Assembly (NCBI GenBank): GCA_017436915.1
Contig: JAFSCE010000007.1
Coordinates: 1 to 52,778, forward strand
Reading direction: 5' to 3'
Length of the DNA stretch: 52,778 bases
Source: Clostridia bacterium
GTDB lineage: Bacteria > Bacillota > Clostridia > Oscillospirales > Acutalibacteraceae
Shown here piece after piece: positions 15,508-25,465 of this stretch. Numbering within the stretch: position 1 is the stretch's first letter; the number at the start of each line of letters is the position of its first letter. A program made the position numbers and the translations under genes. The notes under the pieces were generated by a model. The model did not search any database, was not told the DNA's origin, and worked only from the letters and a program-made list of their open reading frames with translations.

Positions 15508-16725
15508 ATGAATAAAGAAAACATCAAGAAGGTTGTCCTCGCCTATTCCGGTGGTCTGGACACATCCATCATCATTCCGTGGTTGAAAGAAAACTACAAC
15601 AACTGTGAAGTCATCGCCGTTTCCGGCAACGTCGGTCAGGCGGATGAGCTGGACGGTTTGGAGGAGAAAGCCATCAAAACGGGTGCTTCCAAGCTGTACG
15701 TGTTGGATCAGACGGATGATTACGTTGACAACTACATCATCCCGACCATGAAAGCGGGCGCGGTGTATGAGGAGTATTTGCTCGGCACGAGCCACGCACG
15801 TCCTTGCATCGCTAAAGGGCTTGCAGAGATCGCCATCAAAGAAAATGCCGACGCGATCTGCCACGGCTGCACCGGTAAGGGCAACGATCAGGTGCGTTTT
15901 GAATTAGCGCTTAAGCATTTTGCACCGAACATGCCGATCATCGCTCCCTGGCGTGAGTGGGATATCAAGTCCCGTGAAGAGGAGATCGAGTATGCGGAGG
16001 CGCACAACATTCCGCTGAAGATCAACCGTGAGACCAACTATTCCAAGGATAAGAACCTCTGGCATCTGTCCCACGAGGGCATGGATCTGGAAGATACCGG
16101 CAACGAGCCGCAGTATGAGAAACCCGGCTTCTTGGAAATGGGCGTTTCCCCCATCGCCGCCCCCGACAAGCCGACCTACGTCACGTTGGAGTTTGAGAAG
16201 GGCGTTCCGGTTGCGCTGGATGGCGAAAAAATGAGCGCTAAGAACATCATCTTAAAGCTCAACGAACTGGGCGGTGCCAACGGTATCGGTATCATCGACA
16301 TCGTGGAAAACCGTTTGGTCGGCATGAAATGCCGCGGCGTGTATGAAACTCCCGGCGGTACGATCCTGTACAAGGCGCACAGCGTGCTTGAGAGCGTTTG
16401 TCTTGATAAGATGACCCTGCACGAGAAGCAGCGCTTATCCATCACCTTTGCGGAACTCGTTTACAACGGTCAGTGGTTCACCCCCCTGCGCGAAGCGCTT
16501 TCCGCTTTCGTGGATAAGACCCAAGAGCGCGTCACCGGTAAGGTGAAACTGAAACTCTACAAAGGTAACATGATCAACGCGGGCGTGTGGAGCCCCTATT
16601 CGCTGTACAGCGAGGAGATCGCCACCTTCGGCGAAAGCGATTACAATCAGGCGGATTCCGCCGGATTCATCAACCTGTACGGTCTGCCGATCAAGGTGCA
16701 GGCAATGGTTGATGCCAAGAAATAA
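15508..16725 (+). CDS. argG: Argininosuccinate synthase
   Basis: The 405-residue enzyme joins citrulline and aspartate with ATP to give argininosuccinate, in the cytoplasm. ATG 15508 follows GGAGG by 9 nt; a longer frame to 15433 begins upstream of the transcript start and is rejected. The N-terminal PP-loop [14 protein letters not shown] binds [24 protein letters not shown] and [14 protein letters not shown] are family signatures. The length is normal (~400). It is the first gene of argGHCJBDF; placing G and H first is common in Firmicutes. Downstream argH follows after 20 bp with its own SD. Confidence 0.97.
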   Translation: MNKENIKKVVLAYSGGLDTSIIIPWLKENYNNCEVIAVSGNVGQADELDGLEEKAIKTGASKLYVLDQTDDYVDNYIIPTMKAGAVYEEYLLGTSHARPCIAKGLAEIAIKENADAICHGCTGKGNDQVRFELALKHFAPNMPIIAPWREWDIKSREEEIEYAEAHNIPLKINRETNYSKDKNLWHLSHEGMDLEDTGNEPQYEKPGFLEMGVSPIAAPDKPTYVTLEFEKGVPVALDGEKMSAKNIILKLNELGGANGIGIIDIVENRLVGMKCRGVYETPGGTILYKAHSVLESVCLDKMTLHEKQRLSITFAELVYNGQWFTPLREALSAFVDKTQERVTGKVKLKLYKGNMINAGVWSPYSLYSEEIATFGESDYNQADSAGFINLYGLPIKVQAMVDAKK

Positions 16726-16745
16726 ACGATAAAGGAGCATGCCGC

Positions 16746-18122
16746 ATGGCTAAGATGTGGGCCGGAAGAACAGACGGCAACACGGAAAAGATAGCGGACG
16801 ATTTCAACTCGTCCATTCGTTTTGACAGCCGTATGTATCGCCAAGATATCACGGGCAGTATGACGCACGCCGCCATGCTGGCAGCGCAAGGCATCATCAC
16901 AAGTGAAGATGCCGATCAGTTGATCGACGGTCTATCGGGCATCTTAAACGATATTGACAACGGCGCACTTGCCATCGACATGGCGTGTGAGGATATTCAC
17001 ATGTTTGTCGAGCAAGTATTGACCGAGCGCTTGGGTGACGTTGGCAAAAAATTGCACACCGCGCGCAGTCGGAACGATCAAGTGGCTTTGGACATTCGGT
17101 TGTACTTGCGTGATGAGATCGATACTATTGCGGCACTTATCAAGGAATTGCTGATGGCCATCGTCGAAAAAGCCGAGCAGTACAAGGCAACAATCATGCC
17201 CGGCTATACGCATTTGCAGCGCGCACAGCCGATCACCTTTGGCCATCATCTGATGGCGTATGCCATGATGCTGCTCCGCGACCTCGATCGGCTTAAAGAT
17301 TGCCGCAAACGCATGAATCAGTCCCCCATCGGGTGCTGTGCGCTCGCGGGGACGACCTACGATACCGACCGCCGCTTTGAAGCGGAGCGGTTGGGCTTTG
17401 ACGGCATTTGTCTGAACAGCTTAGACGGTGTGTCCGACCGTGATTTTAGTGTAGAACTTCTTGGTGCACTTTCAACATTGATGGTGCACCTCTCCCGCTT
17501 TTCCGAGGAAATTATTCTGTGGTCAAGCTGGGAGTTTAAATTCGTTGAGCTGTCTGACGCGTACACTACCGGTTCCTCCATTATGCCGCAGAAAAAGAAT
17601 CCGGATATGGCAGAGCTTGTTCGCGGAAAGAGTGGTCGCGTGTTCGGTGATCTGATGGGATTACTCACCACACTTAAAGGATTGCCGCTGGCGTACAACA
17701 AGGATATGCAAGAGGATAAGGAAGGCGTGTTTGATGCCTGCGATACCGTCAAAATGTGCCTGCAGGTATTCACCGGTATGATCTCGACCATGAGTGCCAA
17801 CACCGCAAACATGAAGTCGGCGGCGCAAAAGGGATTTATCAACGCCACCGATCTTGCGGATTATTTAGTGAAAAAGGGGTTGCCGTTCCGCAGCGCTTAC
17901 AAGATCTCGGGGCAACTGGTCGCGTTGTGTATTGAGAAGCACACCGTGTTGGAGGAACTGCCGCTTGATACCTACCGTTCGTTCAGCGAACTGTTCAGCG
18001 AGGATCTGTACCAAGCGATCGACCTTACGGTATGCGTGGAAAAACGTATTTCCGAGGGTGGCACCTCGCTCGCTTCCGTAGAAGCACAAATTGCCTACGT
18101 AAAAGGAATGTTAACCAAATGA
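16746..18122 (+). CDS. argH: Argininosuccinate lyase
   Basis: A 458-residue lyase of the fumarase/aspartase superfamily that splits argininosuccinate into arginine and fumarate. It starts at ATG 16746 with AAAGGAG upstream. MWAGRTDGNTEKIADDFNSS is the conserved N-terminus. HTARSRNDQVALDIRLYLRD, YTHLQRAQPITFGHH and the catalytic flexible loop GSSIMPQKKNPD (with the active-site Ser) are intact. The stop overlaps the argC start by four bases (ATGA), implying coupled translation. The length is normal. Confidence 0.97.
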   Translation: MAKMWAGRTDGNTEKIADDFNSSIRFDSRMYRQDITGSMTHAAMLAAQGIITSEDADQLIDGLSGILNDIDNGALAIDMACEDIHMFVEQVLTERLGDVGKKLHTARSRNDQVALDIRLYLRDEIDTIAALIKELLMAIVEKAEQYKATIMPGYTHLQRAQPITFGHHLMAYAMMLLRDLDRLKDCRKRMNQSPIGCCALAGTTYDTDRRFEAERLGFDGICLNSLDGVSDRDFSVELLGALSTLMVHLSRFSEEIILWSSWEFKFVELSDAYTTGSSIMPQKKNPDMAELVRGKSGRVFGDLMGLLTTLKGLPLAYNKDMQEDKEGVFDACDTVKMCLQVFTGMISTMSANTANMKSAAQKGFINATDLADYLVKKGLPFRSAYKISGQLVALCIEKHTVLEELPLDTYRSFSELFSEDLYQAIDLTVCVEKRISEGGTSLASVEAQIAYVKGMLTK

Positions 18123-19042
18123 CCACTGTATTTATCGATGGAAGCGCCGGCACCACCGGACTCCGTATTGCGGATCGGCTGGCAACAAGAAACGATCTTC
18201 AGCTGATTACGCTTTCGGAAGAAACAAGAAAAGATACCGCCGCCCGCAAAGAGGCGATCAACAGCGCAGATATCGTGTTCTTATGTTTGCCGGATCCGGC
18301 GGCGATCGAAGCGGTATCCTTAACGGATAATCCCGCTGTGAAGATCATCGACACTTCTACGGCTCACCGCACGCATCCTGAGTGGACCTACGGTATGCCG
18401 GAACTTTGCGGACAGCGCGAGCGCATCGCTAAATCACACCGCATTGCCAATCCCGGGTGCCATGCCAGCGGCTTCGTCGCGTTGGTAACGCCGCTGATCG
18501 AGCAAGGATTGCTTAAAGCGGATACCCCGCTCACTTGCTTTTCGCTTACCGGATATTCCGGCGGCGGCAAGAAAATGATTGCGGAGTACGAAAGTGCTGA
18601 CAGAAGTCCGCTGTTGAAAGCACCGCGGCAATATGCGCTGTCACAGCAGCATAAGCATCTGAAAGAGATGATCGCCGTGTGCGGTCTTGAAACCGCTCCC
18701 GTGTTCTGCCCCATCGTCGCGGATTTTTACAGTGGCATGGAAGTGACCGTTCCGTTGTTCAAAAAAGACGTTATCGGCACAAAAGAGGATATTGAACGGC
18801 TGTACGCATCGTACTACCAAAGCGGTCTTATTCACTTCGATAACGCAACCGATCCGGATGGGTTGTTATCGGCGGCGGCATTCGCCGACCGCGACGATCT
18901 GCAGGTGTCGGTACACGGTAACGAGGAGCGTATCCTGCTCACCGCGCGGTTTGACAACCTCGGCAAAGGGGCTTCGGGTGCGGCGATTCAAAACATGAAT
19001 ATTTTACTCGGTGTGGATGAAGCAACCGGGTTGACGGTATAA
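18119..19042 (+). CDS. argC: N-acetyl-gamma-glutamyl-phosphate reductase, short (type 2) form
   Basis: Reduces N-acetylglutamyl phosphate to the semialdehyde with NADPH (arginine pathway, step 3). The start ATG 18119 overlaps the argH stop by 4 bp; an upstream in-frame extension lies wholly within argH. The 307-residue length and N-terminus VFIDGSAGTTGLRIADRLA fit the type 2 subfamily rather than the ~345-residue type 1 enzymes usual in Bacilli and many Clostridia. The active-site Cys is in RIANPGCHASGFVALVTPLI; the NADP-binding start and substrate motif LTGYSGGGKKM are present. The following argJ starts 15 bp later. Confidence 0.93.
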   Translation: MTTVFIDGSAGTTGLRIADRLATRNDLQLITLSEETRKDTAARKEAINSADIVFLCLPDPAAIEAVSLTDNPAVKIIDTSTAHRTHPEWTYGMPELCGQRERIAKSHRIANPGCHASGFVALVTPLIEQGLLKADTPLTCFSLTGYSGGGKKMIAEYESADRSPLLKAPRQYALSQQHKHLKEMIAVCGLETAPVFCPIVADFYSGMEVTVPLFKKDVIGTKEDIERLYASYYQSGLIHFDNATDPDGLLSAAAFADRDDLQVSVHGNEERILLTARFDNLGKGASGAAIQNMNILLGVDEATGLTV

Positions 19043-19057
19043 AAAGAGGAAATAATT

Positions 19058-20272
19058 ATGAAACTGATCTCCGGCGGCGTGTGTGCCGCAAAAGGTTATA
19101 AGGCAAACGGTATTCATTGCGGCATCCGCAAGAACCGTATCAAAAAAGACTTGGCGCTGATCGTCAGCGACGTGCCCGCTCATGCCGCGGCGGTATACAC
19201 TACCAACCTGGTGAAAGGCGCACCGCTGACTGTTACCAAAGAACATCTGGCAAACGGCACAGCGCAGGCGGTAATTTGCAACAGCGGTATCGCCAACACC
19301 TGCAATGCGGACGGTATTGAAAAAGCAAACGCCATGTGCGATCTGGTGTCCGGTGTGATCGGTGTGCCGGCAAACGACGTGGTCGTTGCCTCCACCGGTG
19401 TCATCGGACAGCCGCTGAACTTGGAGCCGATCGCCGAGCATATCAAGGAACTGGCAGACGGATTGTCCGAAAACGGCGGAGAAGCCGCGGCCGAAGCCAT
19501 CATGACCACTGATACGGTTAAAAAGGAAATTGCCGTGGAATTTGAGATTAGCGGTAAGGTGTGTCATATCGGCGGTATTGCCAAGGGAAGCGGTATGATC
19601 CATCCCAATATGGCGACCATGCTGGTGTTCATCACCTCGGACGTTGCCATTTCCCCCGCCATGCTGCAAAAAGCGTTATCGGGCGATATTGCGAATACCT
19701 TCAACATGCTGAGTATTGACGGCGACACCTCTACCAACGATATGGTGACGGTGCTCTCAAACGGTCTTGCCGGCAACGACGAGATCACCGCCGAGGGTGA
19801 AGCGTTTGATACCTTTATGAAAGCACTCAACACCGTAACGGTGAATTTGTGCCGCATCATCGCCGGTGACGGCGAAGGCGCCACCAAACTGCTCGAATGC
19901 AAGGTCAGCGGTGCCGAGTCCGAGCAAGCGGCGAAACTTTCTGCCAAGAGCGTTATCTGCTCCAGCTTGCTGAAAGCCGCTATGTTCGGTGCAGATGCCA
20001 ACTGGGGGCGCATTTTATGCGCGATCGGTTACAGCGGTGCCGACGTCGACGTCAACAAGGTAGACGTCTCGTTCCGCTCGGCTAAAGGCGAGATTGCCGT
20101 ATGCCGTGACGGCGCCGGTATTCCGTTCTCGGAAGAGATTGCCAAAGAGATCTTGCTCGAGCACGATATTGAAATTCTTGTCAAGGTCGGCGACGGCCCG
20201 TACAGCGCGTGCGCGTGGGGTTGCGACCTGACGTACGATTACGTAAAAATCAACGGTGATTACCGCACGTAA
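19058..20272 (+). CDS. argJ: Bifunctional ornithine acetyltransferase/N-acetylglutamate synthase
   Basis: The 404-residue ArgJ moves acetyl from N-acetylornithine to glutamate, making the acetyl cycle self-sustaining; many forms also use acetyl-CoA. The self-cleavage site is KGSGMIHPNMATML, with the new N-terminal nucleophile at Thr187. VICNSGIANTCN and VASTGVIGQPL form the oxyanion region. It starts at ATG 19058 with AGAGG upstream. No argA or argE is seen in the cluster, consistent with a cyclic pathway based on ArgJ. Whether it is mono- or bifunctional cannot be decided from sequence. Confidence 0.95.
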   Translation: MKLISGGVCAAKGYKANGIHCGIRKNRIKKDLALIVSDVPAHAAAVYTTNLVKGAPLTVTKEHLANGTAQAVICNSGIANTCNADGIEKANAMCDLVSGVIGVPANDVVVASTGVIGQPLNLEPIAEHIKELADGLSENGGEAAAEAIMTTDTVKKEIAVEFEISGKVCHIGGIAKGSGMIHPNMATMLVFITSDVAISPAMLQKALSGDIANTFNMLSIDGDTSTNDMVTVLSNGLAGNDEITAEGEAFDTFMKALNTVTVNLCRIIAGDGEGATKLLECKVSGAESEQAAKLSAKSVICSSLLKAAMFGADANWGRILCAIGYSGADVDVNKVDVSFRSAKGEIAVCRDGAGIPFSEEIAKEILLEHDIEILVKVGDGPYSACAWGCDLTYDYVKINGDYRT

Positions 20273-20286
20273 AGGGGTTAGTTACT

Positions 20287-21150
20287 ATGCATGATATCAT
20301 TTCCAACGCCGAACGCGCCGAGGTCTTGACCGCGGCGCTCCCCTATATTCGGCGGTACAACGGCGAGATCGTCGTGGTCAAATACGGCGGTAACGCCATG
20401 ATCAACGAAGAACTCAAAAAGGAAGTCATGCAGGATATCGTCCTGCTGTGGCTGACGGGTGTCAAGGTCGTGCTCGTGCACGGCGGCGGCCCCGAAATCA
20501 GCGATATGATGTCCCGTTTGGACAAAAAGCCCGAATTCGTCGACGGTCTGCGCGTAACGGACAAAGAAACCGTAGACATCGTGCAGATGGTGTTGGCGGG
20601 TAAGGTCAATAAGACCTTGGTGAATCTTTTGGAGATGACCGGTGGTAAGGCGATGGGTATTTCCGGTATCGACGGACATCTCATTGAGGCCACGTTCAAG
20701 AATGAAAAGCTCGGCTTCGTGGGTGAGATCACCAACGTCAACATCGATCCGGTCGTGGATCTGCTCGAAAAGGGCTATATCCCGGTCGTATCCACGTTGG
20801 CTTGCGATGAAAACGGTAATATTTATAACATCAACGGCGATACTGCCGCCGCGCATATTGCAGGCGCACTGGGCGCACAGCGTTTGATTATGATGACGGA
20901 TATCGCGGGGATCCTTCGCGACAAAGACGATCCCTCAACGCTGATCCCCGAAGTCACCATTGAGGAAGCAAAAGAACTCTACACCACCGGTGTCATCTCC
21001 GGCGGCATGATCCCCAAGGTGGATTGCTGCATTGAAGCGCTCAACCGCGGCGTCGATAATGTGATTATCATGGATGGCCGTATTCACCACTCCATTTTGA
21101 TGGAACTGCTTACCGACGAGGGTGCCGGTACGATGGTAACGAAAGGGTAA
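20287..21150 (+). CDS. argB: Acetylglutamate kinase
   Basis: A 287-residue amino-acid kinase that phosphorylates N-acetylglutamate, usually the arginine-inhibited step in cyclic pathways. VVKYGGNAMI, VLVHGGGPEISDMM and SGGMIPKVDCCIEAL are the conserved ATP and substrate motifs. The N-terminal helix (ISNAERAEVLTAALPYIRRY) is of the kind found in hexameric, arginine-sensitive enzymes, so feedback control is likely (inference). Start ATG 20287, with AAAGGGG upstream. Confidence 0.96.
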   Translation: MHDIISNAERAEVLTAALPYIRRYNGEIVVVKYGGNAMINEELKKEVMQDIVLLWLTGVKVVLVHGGGPEISDMMSRLDKKPEFVDGLRVTDKETVDIVQMVLAGKVNKTLVNLLEMTGGKAMGISGIDGHLIEATFKNEKLGFVGEITNVNIDPVVDLLEKGYIPVVSTLACDENGNIYNINGDTAAAHIAGALGAQRLIMMTDIAGILRDKDDPSTLIPEVTIEEAKELYTTGVISGGMIPKVDCCIEALNRGVDNVIIMDGRIHHSILMELLTDEGAGTMVTKG

Positions 21151-21154
21151 GACA

Positions 21155-22321
21155 ATGGAAAGCATTACTTCGCTTGATAAACAATATGTTGCCGGCACTT
21201 ATGCCCGTTTCCCCGTGGAACTGGTTTCGGGAAAAGGGAGTATCGTGGTCGACTCACAAGGGAAAGAGTATATTGATCTCGGTTCCGGTATCGGGGTCAC
21301 CTGCTTCGGCATTGCCGACGATGAGTGGACAGCGGCGGTTGCCACACAAGCGGCAACATTGCAACACACTTCGAATTTGTATTACACCAAACCGTGTGCA
21401 GAGTTGGCAAAGCTATTGTGCGAACGCACCGGTATGAAAAAGGTGTTTTTCTCAAATTCCGGTGCGGAAGCCAACGAGTGCGCGATCAAGGTCGCTCGCA
21501 AATATTCCGCCGAGAAAAAAGGTGCGGAATACTCCACTATTATCACGCTCAAAAACAGTTTCCACGGCAGAACGCTGACGACGCTCGCCGCCACGGGTCA
21601 GGATCATTTTCACGAACTGTTTAATCCGTTGACCCCCGGTTTTGCGCACGTGCCGGCCGAGGATTTGGAAACGCTCACCAAAATGGTAACCGAACTGCCC
21701 ACCGCGGCGATCATGATCGAGTGTGTTCAGGGCGAGGGCGGTGTGATCGCGCTCAGCCATGAATTCGTGACGGGTGCCGCCAAATTGGCAAAGGAACACG
21801 ATATTCCGCTGATCGTGGACGAGGTGCAAACGGGTAACGGCCGCACGGGCACCTTGTATGCGTACATGAACTACGGCATTTCCCCCGATATCGTTTCCAC
21901 GGCAAAAGGACTCGGCGGCGGCTTGCCGATTGGTGCCACGCTAATGAGCGAAAAGATGCAACACGTTCTCGGTGCGGGTGACCACGGCTCAACCTACGGT
22001 GCCAACCCCGTTTGCTGTGCGGGCGCGTTAAGCGTTATCAAGCGCATAGACGATGCACTGCTTGCCGCTGTGACTGAAAAAAGCCAATATATTTTCTCTG
22101 CTTTGGAGGGTGCTGACGGCATCACTTCTGTGACCGGTATGGGACTGATGATCGGTATCAAAACCGTAAAACCCGCCAAAGAGGTCGTTGCCGCATGTAT
22201 GGCAAACGGTGTGCTCTGCCTGACCGCCAAAGACAAGGTGCGACTGTTGCCCGCGCTGAACATCCCCATGGATGTGCTGAAAAAAGCGGTTGAGGTCATT
22301 AAAACGGCGTGTGCCGAATAG
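21155..22321 (+). CDS. argD: Acetylornithine aminotransferase
   Basis: A 388-residue class III PLP aminotransferase that converts N-acetylglutamate semialdehyde to N-acetylornithine with glutamate. Motifs are [50 protein letters not shown] and the PLP lysine in [13 protein letters not shown]. It begins 4 bp after argB with GAAAGGG upstream. Related enzymes often also serve lysine synthesis, but the operon context indicates arginine. Confidence 0.95.
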   Translation: MESITSLDKQYVAGTYARFPVELVSGKGSIVVDSQGKEYIDLGSGIGVTCFGIADDEWTAAVATQAATLQHTSNLYYTKPCAELAKLLCERTGMKKVFFSNSGAEANECAIKVARKYSAEKKGAEYSTIITLKNSFHGRTLTTLAATGQDHFHELFNPLTPGFAHVPAEDLETLTKMVTELPTAAIMIECVQGEGGVIALSHEFVTGAAKLAKEHDIPLIVDEVQTGNGRTGTLYAYMNYGISPDIVSTAKGLGGGLPIGATLMSEKMQHVLGAGDHGSTYGANPVCCAGALSVIKRIDDALLAAVTEKSQYIFSALEGADGITSVTGMGLMIGIKTVKPAKEVVAACMANGVLCLTAKDKVRLLPALNIPMDVLKKAVEVIKTACAE

Positions 22322-22332
22322 GAGATGACAAG

Positions 22333-23325
22333 ATGTCTGTTTCATTTAAAAATCGTAGTTTTCTGAAATTATTGGATTACACGCCCGAGGAGATCGGCGC
22401 GTTGCTCGCTTTGTCGGCAGAACTTAAAGCCAAGAAAAAAGCCGGTGTTCCCCATCGGTTATGTGAAGGCAAATCCATCGCGCTGTTATTTGAAAAGACC
22501 AGCACGCGTACCCGTTGTGCCTTTGAGGTGGCGGCGGCAGATCTGGGAATGCATCCGGTGTATCTGGATCCCAAAAGCTCACAAATGGGAAAAAAGGAAT
22601 CCATTCCCGATACGGCGCGCGTACTTGGCCGTATGTTTGACGGCATTGAATACCGCGGCTTTGAGCAGGAGATCGTGGAAGAACTCAGCGCTTTTGCGGG
22701 CGTGCCGGTATGGAATGGTCTTACCAACGAGTTCCACCCCACACAGATATTGGCGGATTTCTTGACCATCCGTGAGCACTTTGGCGATCTTAAAGGCAAA
22801 AAGCTCGTGTATATGGGCGATGCACGGTATAATATGGGCAACTCTTTGATGGTTGGTTGTGCCAAAATGGGTATGCATTTCGTCGCGTGCGCACCTGAGA
22901 AATATTTCCCCGACAAAGCCCTCATCGACACCTGCCAAACGATCGCCGCCGAAACCGGTGCAATTTTGGAGTTTATCACCGATCCTGTTACCGCCGTTAA
23001 AGGCGCACACGTCATCTATACCGACGTATGGGTATCCATGGGCGAGCCGGCCGAAGTATGGCAAGAACGCATCCGAGAACTCAGCCCCTACCGCGTGACA
23101 ACCGCGCTGATGAATGCCGCCGGCGCACAGTGCCGCTTTATGCATTGCCTGCCCGCTTTCCACGATCTGAAGACTACCACCGGTCAGGAAATATTCGAGA
23201 AGTTCGGCATTGATTGCATGGAAGTGACCGACGAAGTGTTTGAAAGCGATCGCTCCATCGTCTTTGACGAAGCGGAGAACCGCATGCATACCATCAAAGC
23301 AGTCATGGCTGCCACGTTGGGATAA
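22333..23325 (+). CDS. argF: Ornithine carbamoyltransferase
   Basis: The 330-residue anabolic OTCase makes citrulline from ornithine and carbamoyl phosphate. ATG 22333 is chosen for AGGAG upstream; an earlier in-frame start lies inside argD. The carbamoyl-phosphate loop [24 protein letters not shown] and the ornithine signature MHCLPAFHD are intact. No arcA or arcC lies nearby, which argues for biosynthesis rather than arginine deiminase catabolism. It is the last gene of the operon, ahead of a terminator at 23341-23370. Its carbamoyl phosphate would come from the CarB encoded at 48.5-51.7 kb and an unseen CarA. Confidence 0.96.
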   Translation: MSVSFKNRSFLKLLDYTPEEIGALLALSAELKAKKKAGVPHRLCEGKSIALLFEKTSTRTRCAFEVAAADLGMHPVYLDPKSSQMGKKESIPDTARVLGRMFDGIEYRGFEQEIVEELSAFAGVPVWNGLTNEFHPTQILADFLTIREHFGDLKGKKLVYMGDARYNMGNSLMVGCAKMGMHFVACAPEKYFPDKALIDTCQTIAAETGAILEFITDPVTAVKGAHVIYTDVWVSMGEPAEVWQERIRELSPYRVTTALMNAAGAQCRFMHCLPAFHDLKTTTGQEIFEKFGIDCMEVTDEVFESDRSIVFDEAENRMHTIKAVMAATLG

Positions 23326-23340
23326 CACATTCAAATGAAG

Positions 23341-23370
23341 ACGGCAGGCAGAACGCCTGCCGTTTCTTTT
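23341..23370 (+). terminator. Terminator of the arg operon
   Basis: The perfect 9-bp stem ACGGCAGGC (23341-23349) and GCCTGCCGT (23355-23363) with a 5-nt loop and a T-rich tail (TTTCTTTT). Confidence 0.9.
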
Positions 23371-23392
23371 ATATAATTTATGTATAAAGGGC

Positions 23393-23421
23393 TTGACTTT
23401 AGCGCGACAAAGTGTTAACAT
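23393..23421 (+). promoter_or_regulatory. Promoter of the his operon with a possible HisR operator
   Basis: TTGACT (23393-23398), 17-bp spacer, TAACAT (23416-23421). An imperfect inverted repeat, TTAGCGC (23399-23405) and GTGTTAA (23412-23418), lies across the spacer and the start of the -10. This is a good place for repression by the first gene product. The transcript start near 23428 leaves no room for a leader attenuator or T-box. Confidence 0.65.
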
Positions 23422-23453
23422 GGTAAAGTAAATTTATGGAGAGGATGTTTGTT

Positions 23454-23741
23454 GTGAATTTTCGTTCCGAATCGATCGATCGGTTGTTTCAAACGTTCCT
23501 GAATCTTAAAACAATTGACGAGTGCTATACCTACTTTGAGGATCTGTGCACCATCAAGGAATTACAGGATATGTCCCAACGTCTGGACACCGCCATTTTG
23601 CTTTCCAACGGTGACAGTTATCAAAAGATCACCGAGAAGGTGAATATCAGCACCGCCACCATCGGGCGTGTCAGCAAATGTTTGAATTACGGTAATGGTG
23701 GCTATCGCACGGCAATCGAGCGATTAGAGGAGAAAAAATAA
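23454..23741 (+). CDS. hisR: YerC/HisR-like TrpR-family repressor
   Basis: A 95-residue Trp-repressor-fold protein of the YerC/YecD group. GTG 23454 is preferred, with GAGAGG 9 nt upstream; ATG 23436 and ATG 23445 are in frame but lack spacing for an SD. FLNLKTIDECYTYFEDLCTI and ELQDMSQRLDTAILLSNG precede the HTH SYQKITEKVNISTATIGRV, followed by LNYGNGGYRTAIERL. In many Firmicutes this family lies in his operons and has been predicted from comparative genomics to be a histidine-responsive repressor. Its place as first gene, overlapping hisZ by one base (TAATG), agrees. The symbol is used for that predicted role. Confidence 0.85.
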   Translation: MNFRSESIDRLFQTFLNLKTIDECYTYFEDLCTIKELQDMSQRLDTAILLSNGDSYQKITEKVNISTATIGRVSKCLNYGNGGYRTAIERLEEKK

Positions 23742-24844
23742 TGCAGTTGGGTTTTATTGAAAACGTCATGTTCTCCTTGCGTACGCTGTACAACACCTAC
23801 GGTTACGCGCAGTATACCATGAGCAAGTTCGAAGAATATGATCTGTATGCACGCAACAAGGATTTTTTGATTTCGGACAGTGTTATCACGTTTACCGATA
23901 CCAACGGTAAATTGATGGCGCTCAAGCCCGACGTCACGTTGTCCATCGTCAAGAATAGTAAGGACGAGCCGAACACCGTGCAAAAGGTGTTTTACAACGA
24001 AAACGTTTATCGTGTTTCCAAGGGCTCACACTCGTTTAAGGAGATCATGCAGGTTGGCTTGGAATGTCTGGGTGCTATCGACGACTATTGCATCTGCGAA
24101 GTGCTCACCCTCGCCGCCGAAAGTCTGCAACATATCTCCCCTGCCTGCATTTTGGACGTGTCGCATATCGGGCTGTTGTCCGATTTGATCGACCGCATGG
24201 GTGTACCGAGTGAAAAGAAAGCCGAGCTGTTCAAGTGTATCGGCGAAAAAAATACGCACGAATTGCAAAACATCTGCCGCGAAGTCGGTGTGGATGATGT
24301 GGCTATTGGTACCCTTAAGCAGGTGGTAACCACGGTCGGAAAGCCAAGCAACGTATTGCCGAAGTTATCGGTCTTGTTATCCGATCTGCCGTCATGGGGG
24401 GATTTTGAGCACATTATCCGCGCTTTGGAAAACGACGCGATCAGCGAAAAACTCCGCATTGATTTTTCGGTTGTGGATGATATTCATTATTATAACGGTA
24501 TCGTCTTTAAGGGCTTTATCAACGGTTTGCCCGCGGCAGTGTTATCCGGCGGGCAGTACGATAAGCTTATGCAGAAAATGAAACGTCAATCGGGTGCCGT
24601 TGGGTTTGCGGTGTATATGGACATGCTGGAACGGCTGGACAACACCGCAAGCGAGTATGACGTGGACGTTGTCCTATTGTATGATGAAACGACTGATCTT
24701 GCCATACTCCGCGGCAAGGTTTCAGAGCTGATACAAGGTGGTTTCCGTGTGTTGGCACAGCGTGAAAAAACCGAAACGATCCGCTATAAGCAGTTGATGA
24801 AGCTGCGCGGTAACGAGGTGGAAATTCTTGAAAACAATGCTTAA
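23741..24844 (+). CDS. hisZ: ATP phosphoribosyltransferase regulatory subunit
   Basis: A 367-residue HisRS-like protein without tRNA-charging function that activates short HisG and gives histidine feedback. The N-terminal half has the class II core (ARNKDFLISDSVITFTDTNG, LKPDVTLSIVKNS, VFYNENVYRVSKG). The catalytic region is altered (SGGQYDKLMQKM, GAVGFAVYMDMLERL), and there is no complete anticodon-binding domain. The length is shorter than HisS (~420). It precedes the short hisG and overlaps it, as expected for an obligatory partner. Confidence 0.92.
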   Translation: MQLGFIENVMFSLRTLYNTYGYAQYTMSKFEEYDLYARNKDFLISDSVITFTDTNGKLMALKPDVTLSIVKNSKDEPNTVQKVFYNENVYRVSKGSHSFKEIMQVGLECLGAIDDYCICEVLTLAAESLQHISPACILDVSHIGLLSDLIDRMGVPSEKKAELFKCIGEKNTHELQNICREVGVDDVAIGTLKQVVTTVGKPSNVLPKLSVLLSDLPSWGDFEHIIRALENDAISEKLRIDFSVVDDIHYYNGIVFKGFINGLPAAVLSGGQYDKLMQKMKRQSGAVGFAVYMDMLERLDNTASEYDVDVVLLYDETTDLAILRGKVSELIQGGFRVLAQREKTETIRYKQLMKLRGNEVEILENNA

Positions 24845-25463
24845 TGTGGCACTACCCAAAGGCCGACTCGGCGAAAAAGTACTGGCGATGTTTGAAAAAG
24901 CCGGCTTTGAGTGCCCGTCCATTCATGAAAATAATCGAAAACTGATCTTTGAGAATCCCCAGTGCGGTGTACGGTATTTTTGGGTAAAGCCGTCGGACGT
25001 TGCCATTTACGTCGAGCGTGGTGCCGCCGATATCGGCGTGGCGGGCAAGGACATTTTGCTGGAATACGAGCCCGACGTGTACGAGCTGTTGGATCTGAAA
25101 ATGGGCAACTGCCGTATGGCGGTAGCTGCACAGAACGGTTTTCGTGATGATCCCCAGCGTACCCTGCGCGTGGCAACCAAGTTTACAAACATTGCGGGGC
25201 AGCACTATCTCTCCAAAGGCCGCGATATTGATATTATCCATTTGAACGGATCAATTGAGATCGCACCGATCTTAGGATTGTCGGACGTGATTGTGGATAT
25301 CGTGGAGACGGGTACGACACTGAAAGAAAACGATTTGTCGGTGGTCGAAACCATCGTACCGATCAGTGCGCGGTTGATTGCCAACAAATCAAGCTATAAA
25401 TTCAAAAGCGAAGAAATTGAAACGGTCGTGCGGGAACTTGCCGCACAGACGGAGGCGGTATAA
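24828..25463 (+). CDS. hisG: ATP phosphoribosyltransferase, short form catalytic subunit
   Basis: The 211-residue enzyme catalyses the first step of histidine synthesis: ATP + PRPP to phosphoribosyl-ATP. TTG 24828 is preferred because GAGGTG lies 7 nt upstream; ATG 24837 is the alternative. The frame overlaps hisZ by 17 bp. Motifs include VALPKGRLGEKVLAMFEKAG, DIGVAGKDILLE and the PRPP loop DIVETGTTLKENDL. It lacks the C-terminal regulatory domain of long HisG, matching the adjacent hisZ. Confidence 0.95.
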   Translation: MKTMLNVALPKGRLGEKVLAMFEKAGFECPSIHENNRKLIFENPQCGVRYFWVKPSDVAIYVERGAADIGVAGKDILLEYEPDVYELLDLKMGNCRMAVAAQNGFRDDPQRTLRVATKFTNIAGQHYLSKGRDIDIIHLNGSIEIAPILGLSDVIVDIVETGTTLKENDLSVVETIVPISARLIANKSSYKFKSEEIETVVRELAAQTEAV

Positions 25464-25465
25464 CT

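Noticed and set aside
23421..23453. T-box or His-codon attenuator ahead of the his operon
   Set aside because: The predicted transcript start leaves only about 25 nt before the first gene; no His-rich leader peptide or T-box sequence is present.
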